Positions 18,281 through 27,144 of a DNA stretch of 48,138 bases are shown here, piece after piece. Made by a program: the position numbers and the translations under genes. The stretch lies in assembly GCA_944371955.1 (NCBI GenBank), contig CALVYB010000003.1, positions 1 through 48,138 of the forward strand, given 5' to 3'. The notes under the pieces were generated by a model that was not told the origin of the DNA, did not search any database, and saw only the letters and a program-made list of their open reading frames with translations. Each line of letters opens with the position of its first letter. Position 1 is the first letter of the stretch. The DNA is from an uncultured Bacilli bacterium (GTDB lineage: Bacteria > Bacillota_I > Bacilli_A > RF39 > UBA660).

Positions 18281-20596
18281 ATGAACACTTGGATAAAAAA
18301 GAATTTTAATACATTATTAATTATATTTATTTTATTACAACCGATTTTAGACTTAATTACAGGATTCGCAATACATGTATGGAACATAAATATAACCTTA
18401 GGAATTATTATTAGAATGCTATTTTTAACATTTATTCTATATAGCGTTCTGTTTGTTTATAAAAGAAGACAGAATTGGAAATATTATGGTTTATTAATAG
18501 TCTATGGGGTTTTCTATATATTAGGAATGATTTATTACAAAGATGGAATTGGATCGTTCTCTGAAATTCAAGGTCTATGCCGAGTATTCTATTTTCCTGT
18601 TTTATTAATGGCACTATACAGTATTAAAGATGAAATTAGGATTAGTAAAATGACTTTAATGGTAGTGCTAATAACATATTTAGTATGTATCTTAGTACCA
18701 AATTGTCTAAATTTAGGATTTGAAACTTATGAAATAACTAAAAAGGGAACCCTTGGTTTCTTTAATTCAGCTAATGAAATTAGTGGCATTATCTCAATAT
18801 TAACACCAATTATGATTGTAATTTTTGTCAAGAGTAAAAAAATAGTACCCATGATAATTATTTCATTAATATATTTATATATAATTTTAACCATAGGAAC
18901 AAAAACACCATTACTATCTTTATCGATTACCATATTTTTCGCTTATGCATGGTTTGTTTATAAAGAAATAAAAATAAAAAGATTTAAAAGAATTGCTGTG
19001 AGTTTAATTGTTTTAATGGTATCTATAATAGGATTAATATTAATATTACCTAAGACAACTTTTTATAAAAATATAAAAACCCATCTAAATTATTTAAAAT
19101 TAGATAATGTAACAGAAGTATTTGAAGATAAAGAATTAGTTGATCATTTTATCTTTAGTCAAAGATTAACATTTATGGAAAATAGACAACAAGACTATAT
19201 GAATAGTAGTACTTATCAAAAATTATTTGGTATAGGCTATTTAAATGGAAAAAAAGATGCCAAAGCAGTAGAAATGGATTATTTTGATATTTATTACTCA
19301 CATGGAATTATTGGCTTCATTATTTATTTTGGTATTTATGGTTATCTCTTTTATTTAATTATGAAAGATAAAAAGAAATTAGACTTTGAACAATATATGC
19401 TATATATCAGTGTATTATTAAGTATTTTTCTATCTTTCTTTACAGGACATATTATAACAGCTCCTGCAGTAAGTATTTTAGTAACAATTATTTTATTGAT
19501 GTTAGTAAAAAATAAAAAGAAAAAATTATTATTCACTGCGTATAGTTTAAACTTAGGTGGCATAGAAACCGCGTTAATCAATTTAGTAAATAGAATTAAT
19601 TTAGATAAATATGAAATAGTAATATTACTAGAAAAAAAAGAAGGTATTTTCTTAGACAAAGTAAAAAAAGAAATTACGGTAAATGAGTTTAAAGTATATG
19701 ATAATAAAAATGCAGTGATTAGAAAAATACGAAATTTAAGTAAACGAATATTATTTACTATAACAAATTATAAAGTATATGATTTTAGTTGTTGCTATGC
19801 AACTTACAGTTTAAGTGGTAGCAAACTATCTAAAATAGCTAGTGATAATAAAGCTTTCTACGTTCACAATAATTATAAAGATTTATATAAAGATGAACGT
19901 AAAGAAAAAGAATTCTTTGACAATAGGGAAATAGAAAAATATGACCATATCGTTTTTGTATCAAATGAATATAAAAAAGAGTTCTTAAGACTTTATCCTA
20001 ATCTAAAAGATAAATCGTTAGTGTTAAATAATTTCATTAATACCAAAGAAATATTAGAAAAAAGTAAAGAAAGCATAAAAGAGTCTAAACCGAAAAATAA
20101 AACCTTATTTGTTTTTGTAGGAAGATTAGATGATGATGCAAAAAAAGTAGGAAGAGCAATACGTTTAGTAAAAAAAATACCAGATACATGTTTATGGCTG
20201 GTAGGGGATGGGCCAGCACGTGAAGAATATGAGAATTTAGTAAAAACAGAAAAATTAACTAGTAGAGTAAAATTTCTTGGTAGACAAAAAAATCCTTATC
20301 CATACATGAAAAAGGCCGACTATATTTTGATGACATCTGATTATGAAGGATTTCCTGTAACTTATTTAGAAGCCATAACATTAGAAATACCAATTATTAC
20401 AACAGTGGATGTAAGTGATGATAAGCTAAACATCGGTAAAGACTATGCAGTTATTATTTCTAAAGATGAAAAACAAATGTTAAAACAAGTAAAAGAAGTG
20501 TTAAAAGAAAAAAATCTTCCTAAAAAAATTGATATTGAAAAACTACAATCAACAAGAATGAACGATTTTGAAAAGTTATTTGATGGAGTGATTTAA
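18281..20596 (+). CDS. Fusion of O-antigen polymerase/ligase-like protein and GT4 glycosyltransferase
   Basis: 771 residues in two parts. Residues 1-410 are a polytopic membrane domain (about ten hydrophobic segments) of the Wzy/O-antigen-ligase type, with a long outer loop near 265-340 ending FDIYYSHGIIGF. Residues about 413-771 form a GT-B glycosyltransferase of family 4: SLNLGGIETALINLVN near its start, VFVGRLDDDAKKVG, LWLVGDGPAREEY, and the E-x7-E motif in DYEGFPVTYLEA. The reading frame is continuous across the junction, so this is a true fusion in the sequence given. It would join a cytoplasmic sugar transferase to a polymerase acting outside the membrane. First gene of the cluster; the next gene starts on the base after its stop. 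Confidence 0.85.
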   Translation: MNTWIKKNFNTLLIIFILLQPILDLITGFAIHVWNINITLGIIIRMLFLTFILYSVLFVYKRRQNWKYYGLLIVYGVFYILGMIYYKDGIGSFSEIQGLCRVFYFPVLLMALYSIKDEIRISKMTLMVVLITYLVCILVPNCLNLGFETYEITKKGTLGFFNSANEISGIISILTPIMIVIFVKSKKIVPMIIISLIYLYIILTIGTKTPLLSLSITIFFAYAWFVYKEIKIKRFKRIAVSLIVLMVSIIGLILILPKTTFYKNIKTHLNYLKLDNVTEVFEDKELVDHFIFSQRLTFMENRQQDYMNSSTYQKLFGIGYLNGKKDAKAVEMDYFDIYYSHGIIGFIIYFGIYGYLFYLIMKDKKKLDFEQYMLYISVLLSIFLSFFTGHIITAPAVSILVTIILLMLVKNKKKKLLFTAYSLNLGGIETALINLVNRINLDKYEIVILLEKKEGIFLDKVKKEITVNEFKVYDNKNAVIRKIRNLSKRILFTITNYKVYDFSCCYATYSLSGSKLSKIASDNKAFYVHNNYKDLYKDERKEKEFFDNREIEKYDHIVFVSNEYKKEFLRLYPNLKDKSLVLNNFINTKEILEKSKESIKESKPKNKTLFVFVGRLDDDAKKVGRAIRLVKKIPDTCLWLVGDGPAREEYENLVKTEKLTSRVKFLGRQKNPYPYMKKADYILMTSDYEGFPVTYLEAITLEIPIITTVDVSDDKLNIGKDYAVIISKDEKQMLKQVKEVLKEKNLPKKIDIEKLQSTRMNDFEKLFDGVI

Positions 20597-21523
20597 ATGC
20601 CCAAATTTAGTATTATTATACCTGTATATAATGTGGAAAAATACATAGGGAAATGTTTGGAAAGTGTAAAAAGTCAAACTTTTAAGGATTATGAAGTTAT
20701 TATTGTGAATGATGGAACACAAGATGACAGTATGAAAATTGCAGTCAAATATCCATTTACAATAATCAATCAAGAAAATCAAGGATTAAGTGTTGCGAGA
20801 AATAGAGGGGTAAAAGAGGCAAGTGGCGACTATTTAATATTTTTAGACAGTGATGATTATTGGGAGAAAGATTTATTAAAAGAATTAACCAAATCTATAA
20901 AAAACGACCCTGATTTGATAAGATTTCAGATAAAGCAAATTGATGAAAATAATAATAGTGTAGATTATAAGGAAAAAGGATTTAGAGGGCTTAGTGGTGA
21001 AGCTGCTTTTAATAAAATAGTTAAGTTTCATTTTGTTGAAAATGCTTGGGCATACTGTATAAAAAGAAAATATTGGTTAAAAAATAAATTTCAGTTTACC
21101 GAAGGAAAGTTTCATGAGGATTTTGGGATAATACCCCTGGTAATTATTAAGGCAGAAAACGTTAATTCGATAGAGTATGTAGGATATAATTATTTTCAAA
21201 GAGCTAATTCGATTATGAATAATAACAACTATGAAAAAACCAAAAGAAAAGTAGAAGATTTCTACCAACACTATTTATTTCTAAAAAAACAAATTAATAA
21301 AACAAGTTTTAATAAGAAAGTATTTATGAGTTTTATATCAAATTCATTAATTATAAAGATAGCAGAGTTAAATAATCCTTTGTATAAAAAATATAAAACT
21401 ATATTAAAAAAAGAACGAGTCTATAACGACGTTTTAGATGATACTGTAGTGAGAAAGTTAAAAAGAGTTGTTATGAAATTAAGTCCAAAATTATTTAAGA
21501 GAATAAGTAGGAGGGATAAATAA
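20597..21523 (+). CDS. GT2-family glycosyltransferase
   Basis: 308 residues, GT-A fold: FSIIIPVYNVEKYIGKCL at the N-terminus, VIIVNDGTQDDS (nucleotide binding), and the metal-binding DSDD at 84-87. The C-terminal half is typical of the EpsH/WcaA-type enzymes of polysaccharide clusters. Donor and acceptor cannot be read from sequence. The start abuts the previous stop (TAAATG) and its stop overlaps the next start (TAATG), so it belongs to one operon. Confidence 0.9.
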   Translation: MPKFSIIIPVYNVEKYIGKCLESVKSQTFKDYEVIIVNDGTQDDSMKIAVKYPFTIINQENQGLSVARNRGVKEASGDYLIFLDSDDYWEKDLLKELTKSIKNDPDLIRFQIKQIDENNNSVDYKEKGFRGLSGEAAFNKIVKFHFVENAWAYCIKRKYWLKNKFQFTEGKFHEDFGIIPLVIIKAENVNSIEYVGYNYFQRANSIMNNNNYEKTKRKVEDFYQHYLFLKKQINKTSFNKKVFMSFISNSLIIKIAELNNPLYKKYKTILKKERVYNDVLDDTVVRKLKRVVMKLSPKLFKRISRRDK

Positions 21524-23034
21524 TGAAAAAGATTTTTAACGAAAAGATGAGTTGGCTTAAAAAAAATACAAAGAATTTAAACAAATATATAAAGGGATTT
21601 TTTAAAGATAATATGAGGGTTATTTTGATATTTTTTGTTATCTATTTTATCGCTTTAATACCCCTTATTAGAGCAAATATCAATTATAATGATGATTTAG
21701 GAAGAGTTAGATATGGATATCGTGACTTTGGATTTGGAAGATATGTTTCAAATTTCTTGTCAATATTCTTACATGGCAGTAGAAGCTTATCAGATATTTC
21801 ACCATTTACGACTATTTTAGCTATTTTAATAATGTCAATATCTAGTGTTGTTATTTTAAAAATACTTATAAAAAACAAACAAATAAGATGGTATCATATA
21901 ATAGCATCACTTCCTATAGGGTTAAATCCATATTTTTTACAATGTTATGCCTTTAAGTTTGATGCACCTTATATGGCTTTATCTGTTTTGTTTTCTGTAT
22001 TACCTTTTATGTTTTATGACAAAATAAACAAGAATATAGGGTTTATTATTGTAACTGGTATTTGTACCTTTTTAATGGCCGCAAGTTATCAAGCGTCAGC
22101 AGGTATATTTCCAATGATTACCGTAATTATTATCTTAACAATGCTTAACGAAAAAAAAGAAAAGGGTGAGATTTTTAAATTCCTATACAAATCAATAATT
22201 GGCTACATGCTTGGTCTAATCTTTTTTAAACTATCAATGCCACCGGCAACTGAGTATTATTTAGATCCAGGTATGCTAAGTTTTAACGATTTGATCCCTA
22301 AATCTATTGCTAACTATAAAGAATTTTATACCTCTGTTTATAGTGATATGAAATTCAGATGGTTGATTTATATGGCATTGATTATATTTACTTTTACAGT
22401 TACTCAAATATTACAGAGTAAACAAAAAAAGTACATATCAATATGCTGTGTTTTAGTTTCATTACTATTATTATTTTTAATGCCTTTCGGTGTATATCCA
22501 TTTTTAAAAAATCCTATATTTAGCCCTAGGGCTATGTATGGATTTATGATACTAATTTCTTTGCTTTCAATAAAAAGTGTGGATTATAAAAACAACTTTA
22601 TTGTTAAAGTTTCTACAATTTGTTTAGCATATGCTTTTTTGACTACATCGTTAATATTTGGGAATGCAATTAATGAACAAAATGAATACAACCATTTTAG
22701 AATTAACTTACTAATAAATGATTTAAATAATCTAGATGTAAATAATCAAGAAACTCTGAAAATAGATTTAGAAGGAAATGCAGGTAATTCCCTTAAAGTT
22801 AATGACCTAATTACTAAATTACCAATACTAAACAAATTGTTGCCACCAACATTAGGCGATAATAAAGTATTGTGGCAAGTTTATGAAATTGGAACATATT
22901 ATGACATTCCAAATGTTGAGTTTAATATTTGGACGAAAAATAAAATTTCAAAAAATGATATGAAACTTGTAAAAAAGACACGATATCATTCAATATATCA
23001 GAAAGATAATTACGTTTTAATTAAAGTAAATTAG
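21523..23034 (+). CDS. GtrII-like glucosyltransferase membrane protein
   Basis: 503 residues with about ten membrane segments. Recognised as GtrII family (PF14264) from NYNDDLGRVRYGYRDFG after the first segment, IGLNPYFLQCYAFKFDAPYM, and ATEYYLDPG. In characterised systems Gtr proteins add a glucosyl side group to a polymer outside the membrane, using undecaprenyl-phosphate-glucose. AGGAGGG lies 7 bases upstream of the start. The next gene is a GtrB-type enzyme that could make that donor, which supports the call. Acceptor polymer unknown. Confidence 0.85.
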   Translation: MKKIFNEKMSWLKKNTKNLNKYIKGFFKDNMRVILIFFVIYFIALIPLIRANINYNDDLGRVRYGYRDFGFGRYVSNFLSIFLHGSRSLSDISPFTTILAILIMSISSVVILKILIKNKQIRWYHIIASLPIGLNPYFLQCYAFKFDAPYMALSVLFSVLPFMFYDKINKNIGFIIVTGICTFLMAASYQASAGIFPMITVIIILTMLNEKKEKGEIFKFLYKSIIGYMLGLIFFKLSMPPATEYYLDPGMLSFNDLIPKSIANYKEFYTSVYSDMKFRWLIYMALIIFTFTVTQILQSKQKKYISICCVLVSLLLLFLMPFGVYPFLKNPIFSPRAMYGFMILISLLSIKSVDYKNNFIVKVSTICLAYAFLTTSLIFGNAINEQNEYNHFRINLLINDLNNLDVNNQETLKIDLEGNAGNSLKVNDLITKLPILNKLLPPTLGDNKVLWQVYEIGTYYDIPNVEFNIWTKNKISKNDMKLVKKTRYHSIYQKDNYVLIKVN

Positions 23035-23050
23035 GAATGGAGTAAAGACT

Positions 23051-24028
23051 ATGAAGCAAATAAAAGAATTAATTTCAATTATAGTTCCTTGCTATAATGA
23101 AGAGGATTCGTTGCCTATATTTTATGAAGAAATAACAAAAATTGCGAAAGAAATGAAAAATCAAGATTTTGAGTTTTTATTTATTAATGATGGTAGTAAA
23201 GATAATACTTTAACAATTTTAAAAGATTTAGCAAGAAAGGATGAAAGAGTACGCTTTATATCGTTTTCTAGAAATTTTGGAAAAGAAGGAGGAATGTATG
23301 CTGGTTTAGAAAATGCAACAGGAGATTACGTTGCAATAATGGATGCTGATATGCAAGATCCCCCTTCAATGATAAAAACAATGTATCATGATATTACAAA
23401 AGAAGGTTTTGATTGTGTTGCTTTATATAGTCCAAGCCATAAAGGGTATGGGATAATTAGAAAAATCTTTACGAATTGTTGGTACAAACTAATTGGGTTA
23501 ATATCATCAACTTCACAAGTGCCAGGAGCCAGAGATTTTCGTTTAATGAAAAGAAAAATGGTAGATGCCATTGTTAATATGAGAGAATATAACAGATATT
23601 CTAAAGGAATATTTAGTTTTGTTGGCTTTAATACAAAATGGATTGAATATGAAGCCCCTGATAGAGCAGCAGGAACATCTAAATTTAACTTTTGGAAATT
23701 ATTTAAATATGCCTTAGAAGGAATTTTAGCATTTTCCACAACCCCATTAGTATTAGCAGCAATCATTGGTTTAATATTCTGTCTAATTGCATTTATCGCA
23801 ATTATCGTAATCATTGTCAAGACTTTAATCTTGGGAGACCCAGTAGGAGGATGGCCATCACTTGCTTGTATGATAATGTTTGTTAGTGGTGTACAATTAT
23901 TCTTCTTAGGAATATTTGGAATGTATATGTCAAAGCTATATCTAGAAGTCAAGAAAAGGCCAATTTACATATCATCTGAAACAGAAAAAAATGTAAGAGA
24001 AGATAAAAAGGAAGAAAAAAATGACTGA
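23051..24028 (+). CDS. GtrB-like undecaprenyl-phosphate glucosyltransferase
   Basis: 325 residues, GT2 with two C-terminal membrane segments (about 225-260 and 268-295), the layout of GtrB/DPM1-type enzymes that transfer a sugar from a nucleotide donor to a polyprenyl phosphate. Motifs: ISIIVPCYNEE, FINDGSKDNT, IMDADMQDPP (DAD at 98-100), RDFRLMKRK, and DRAAGTSKFNFWKL, the conserved segment before the membrane domain. It lies 16 bases after the GtrII-like gene and overlaps the next gene by 8 bases. No GtrA-type flippase gene is seen nearby. Confidence 0.9.
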   Translation: MKQIKELISIIVPCYNEEDSLPIFYEEITKIAKEMKNQDFEFLFINDGSKDNTLTILKDLARKDERVRFISFSRNFGKEGGMYAGLENATGDYVAIMDADMQDPPSMIKTMYHDITKEGFDCVALYSPSHKGYGIIRKIFTNCWYKLIGLISSTSQVPGARDFRLMKRKMVDAIVNMREYNRYSKGIFSFVGFNTKWIEYEAPDRAAGTSKFNFWKLFKYALEGILAFSTTPLVLAAIIGLIFCLIAFIAIIVIIVKTLILGDPVGGWPSLACMIMFVSGVQLFFLGIFGMYMSKLYLEVKKRPIYISSETEKNVREDKKEEKND

Positions 24029-24977
24029 TATAAGTATTATTGTTCCAATTTATAATGCTGAAAAATATTTAAATAAATGTCTTGATTCTTTAATTAGTCA
24101 GACAAAAAAAGAATTAGAACTTATTCTAATCAATGATGGATCTACAGATTCATCAGAACAAATTATTAAAGGTTATGATGATAAAAGAATTAAATATTAT
24201 AAAAATAAAAATCAAGGAATAGGAAAGACAAGAAATTTTGGGATAAACAAAGCAACTGGAAAATATATTATGTTTTTAGATAGTGATGATTTTCTAGAAT
24301 TAGATGCCTGTGAAAAAATGTATGAAAAAGCAGAAAAGGATAACTTAGATATAGTAATATGTGATTATTATAGATATTTTGAGAATGGAAAAACAGAGGA
24401 GGTAAAACTACCGAACTTTAAGAATTCTTCATTAAAGGACAACCCAAACATTATATGCGAACATTTATCTCCGTGGGCTAAAATATATAAGGCAGACTTA
24501 TTAAAGAAAAATAATATTAAATTTGTAGAAAATTTAAAGTATGAAGATGCCCCTTTTGTAATAGAAGCTCTAGTTTGCGCAGAAAAAATAGGAAAAGTAA
24601 ACATGCCCTTAAACTATTATGTAATTCATGAAAAAAGTGAAACGGCAGTGAGAGATGAAAAAATATTTGACATTATAAAAATTGTTGATCAGATTAGAAA
24701 GTACACTAAAAACAAAGTATATTTAAAAGATAAAATCGATAAATTAACGGTTAGAATATTAACAAATTACACAATTCAACAACGAATGCAAAAAGATAAA
24801 AAAATTGGAATGAAGTTCATTAACGAAGCTTTTGCATATCTAAAAAAAGAAGTACCAGATTATAAAAATAATAAGTATTATGAAAATAGGAATTATTTAA
24901 AAAGAATAATAGAAAAAAATATCCTATTAACTAAATTATATTGTAAAATATATAACAATAAGAAAAGAAAAAGATAA
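24021..24977 (+). CDS. GT2-family glycosyltransferase
   Basis: 318 residues. GT-A motifs: ISIIVPIYNAEKYLNKCL, LILINDGSTDSS, and DSDD at 87-90; the middle has PWAKIYK and YEDAPF, seen in teichoic-acid and capsule GT2 enzymes. Overlaps GtrB by 8 bases with AAGGAAG upstream. Its stop is followed at once by a strong terminator, so this closes the first glycan transcript. Confidence 0.9.
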   Translation: MTDISIIVPIYNAEKYLNKCLDSLISQTKKELELILINDGSTDSSEQIIKGYDDKRIKYYKNKNQGIGKTRNFGINKATGKYIMFLDSDDFLELDACEKMYEKAEKDNLDIVICDYYRYFENGKTEEVKLPNFKNSSLKDNPNIICEHLSPWAKIYKADLLKKNNIKFVENLKYEDAPFVIEALVCAEKIGKVNMPLNYYVIHEKSETAVRDEKIFDIIKIVDQIRKYTKNKVYLKDKIDKLTVRILTNYTIQQRMQKDKKIGMKFINEAFAYLKKEVPDYKNNKYYENRNYLKRIIEKNILLTKLYCKIYNNKKRKR

Positions 24978-24978
24978 T

Positions 24979-25027
24979 CTATAAAGTGAACTTTCACAAA
25001 AAGAAAGACTTACTTTATAGTTTTTTT
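24979..25027 (+). terminator. Terminator of the first glycan operon
   Basis: CTATAAAGT and CTTTC pair with GAAAG and ACTTTATAG around a small internal loop and an A-rich apex, followed by seven T residues. Confidence 0.82.
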
Positions 25028-25468
25028 ACTTTTGCACAACATAATAAGTATGTGAAGAATTTTATTCTAGATGCATAACTAAAAATGGAGTAAAAATAGA
25101 TAAATTAACAAGATTTCACTGAAGCAATCATTTATAATGACTGTTTTAATTAAAAATTACATCGCTCTATAGTCTTTTTATGAAAAAAAACTGGCTAATT
25201 GAGATTTAGAAAGGAATCCTATTGGATAATACACTACGTGAATTTGGTCTTGGGAATCCGAAAGATAAGTTATTTATATAAATTCTGATAGTATTGGTAC
25301 TTTCTTGAGCATATTTACTTGCAAAATTACAATAATAGAAATTTTTTGTATGTGTTATACTGTTGGCAAGTTAATTATTATTTTATACTATTTCAATATT
25401 AGTGGATAATTTTATAACCAAAAACATAAAAAAACTTATAGTGAAAACTTTATGTTAAAGAGTATCTA
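25028..25468. other. Gene-free gap of about 440 bases inside the glycan cluster
   Basis: No open frame with a start codon and ribosome binding site is seen on either strand. A hydrophobic stretch of about 48 codons without a start (25280-25425 on +) hints at a decayed membrane-protein gene, but this is weak. The AGTAAAAATA leader sequence near the downstream start is echoed at about 25090-25100 (GGAGTAAAAATA), possibly the remnant of a lost start region. Confidence 0.35.
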
Positions 25469-25477
25469 TGTTATAAT
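25469..25477 (+). promoter_or_regulatory. Extended -10 promoter of the ABC exporter operon
   Basis: TGTTATAAT is a perfect extended -10; the -35 region is poor (TTTATG at 17 bases). It precedes the Wzm-like gene by 32 bases. Confidence 0.6.
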
Positions 25478-25509
25478 TAAAAAGAATAACAATTAAAAGG
25501 AGTAAAAAT

Positions 25510-26322
25510 ATGAAAAATATAAAAAATATATTAGCAAATTTTAAACGATATTGGTATTTAATGACTCAAATAATTTTAAGAGATTTCAAAAAGAAATATA
25601 AAAGAAGTGTATTAGGTGTATTATGGAGCTTGTTATATCCAATTATGATGATGGCTGTCATGACGGTAGTATTCTCACATATGTTTAAATTTAGTACAGA
25701 AGGAACAAACTATTTGGTTTATTTAATGACAGGAATTATCTTATGGAATTATTTTAGTGAAGCAACAACAGGAGCAATGACATCAGTAGTTGATAATTTT
25801 ACACTTATTAATAAAGTATATATTCCAAAGTATGTATTTCCTATTTGTAAGTGTATGTTTTCTGGGATTAATTTCTTGCTAACATTAATTCCATGGTTAG
25901 GAATAATAATATTGACAAAATTTGGATTAGGGGATTATCCAGCAAGTATAAATATATATTATTCGTTTATCCCATTTATTTTTTTATTCTTCTTCCTATT
26001 TACAGTAGGGATAGGATTAATAATATCTTGTTTATCCGTATTTTTGAGAGATATATTTTATATTTTTGGAATTGTTTTAACTATTTGGAACTACTATACA
26101 CCAGTATTTTATAGTTTAACAATTTTACCAGAAAGTCTTCAACAAATATTCAAACTTAATCCGTTATATCAATACATAAATACAGTAAGGGACATTGTAT
26201 TATATGGCAAGTGTCCAAGCCTATTAACTATGGGAGTACTTGCAGGAATGGGGATAGTATCCTTAGGAATAGGTGCATTAATATTTAAAAAAAATCAAGA
26301 TAAATTTATATATTATATTTAA
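25510..26322 (+). CDS. ABC-2 polysaccharide exporter, membrane subunit (Wzm/TagG type)
   Basis: 270 residues with six membrane segments. The N-terminal RDFKKKYKRSVLGVLWSLLYP is the hallmark of the Wzm/TagG/RfbA family, which exports lipid-linked O-antigen or teichoic acid across the membrane with a matching ATPase. AAAGGAG 7 bases upstream. Its stop overlaps the start region of the ATPase gene, so the two subunits are co-translated. Whether the cargo is teichoic acid or another polymer is open. Confidence 0.92.
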   Translation: MKNIKNILANFKRYWYLMTQIILRDFKKKYKRSVLGVLWSLLYPIMMMAVMTVVFSHMFKFSTEGTNYLVYLMTGIILWNYFSEATTGAMTSVVDNFTLINKVYIPKYVFPICKCMFSGINFLLTLIPWLGIIILTKFGLGDYPASINIYYSFIPFIFLFFFLFTVGIGLIISCLSVFLRDIFYIFGIVLTIWNYYTPVFYSLTILPESLQQIFKLNPLYQYINTVRDIVLYGKCPSLLTMGVLAGMGIVSLGIGALIFKKNQDKFIYYI

Positions 26323-26333
26323 TGGAGGTAAAA

Positions 26334-27089
26334 ATGATATACGTAAATCATGTATCTATGAAATTCAATTTAGGAATTGAAAAAGGATTTTCAATTAAGC
26401 AAGCATTTGTAAACTTTTTTGATCCTAAAATTAGAAAGAAAAAAACAGAAAAAAAATATTTTATGGCATTAAATGATGTTAATTTTCATATAGAGCCAGG
26501 AGAAGTAGTGGGATTGATTGGTTCAAATGGAGCGGGAAAATCTACATTGCTAAAGGTTGTAAGCGGTGTATTGAAACCGACGAAAGGAAATGTTCAAGTA
26601 AATGGGGCTATATCGCCAATGATTGAATTGGGTGCAGGATTCGATCAAGACTTAACTGCAAGAGAAAATATTTATTTGAATGGGGCTATTTTAGGTTATT
26701 CAAAAAAATTATTAGATGACAAGTTTGAGGATATAGTAGAGTTTTCAGAATTAAGAGATTTCCTTGATGTACCTGTAAAAAATTTTTCATCAGGAATGGT
26801 TGCAAAGTTAGCTTTTTCTATTGCAACAATTGTAAATCCAGAAATACTAATAGTAGATGAAATTTTATCAGTAGGTGATATAAAATTTCAAGAAAAAAGC
26901 AAAAATAAGATGATGGAATTAATAAAAGGCGGAACAACGGTATTATACGTTTCTCATTCTATTGAAAGTATAAAAGAGCTTTGCACAAAAGTTATTTGGA
27001 TAGAACATGGGCAAATTGTAAAAATAGGCCCAACCCGAAAAATATGTGATGAATATTTTGAGGCCCAAATAGGAAGAGGAAAAAAATAA
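26334..27089 (+). CDS. ABC-2 polysaccharide exporter, ATPase (Wzt/TagH type)
   Basis: 251 residues. ATG 26334 is chosen with GGAGG 5 bases upstream; ATG 26322 overlaps that site. Walker A GSNGAGKST (63-71), signature FSSGMVAKLAFS (151-162), Walker B ILIVDEILSVGD (171-182) and a switch His in YVSHS. The N-terminal KMIYVNHVSMKF and extended segment before Walker A are typical of TagH/RfbE. It has no C-terminal carbohydrate-binding domain as in Wzt of some O-antigens, so export is unlikely to depend on a terminal cap recognised here. Confidence 0.92.
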   Translation: MIYVNHVSMKFNLGIEKGFSIKQAFVNFFDPKIRKKKTEKKYFMALNDVNFHIEPGEVVGLIGSNGAGKSTLLKVVSGVLKPTKGNVQVNGAISPMIELGAGFDQDLTARENIYLNGAILGYSKKLLDDKFEDIVEFSELRDFLDVPVKNFSSGMVAKLAFSIATIVNPEILIVDEILSVGDIKFQEKSKNKMMELIKGGTTVLYVSHSIESIKELCTKVIWIEHGQIVKIGPTRKICDEYFEAQIGRGKK

Positions 27090-27144
27090 ACTGAAATAAA
27101 TAACAATCATAATTATCAGGGGTTGAATTGAGGAGGACAAGTAG

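Noticed and set aside
23386..23952. 188-codon open frame on the - strand opposite the GtrB-like gene
   Set aside because: It lies wholly inside a well-supported gene, has no recognisable domain, and no ribosome binding site or promoter.
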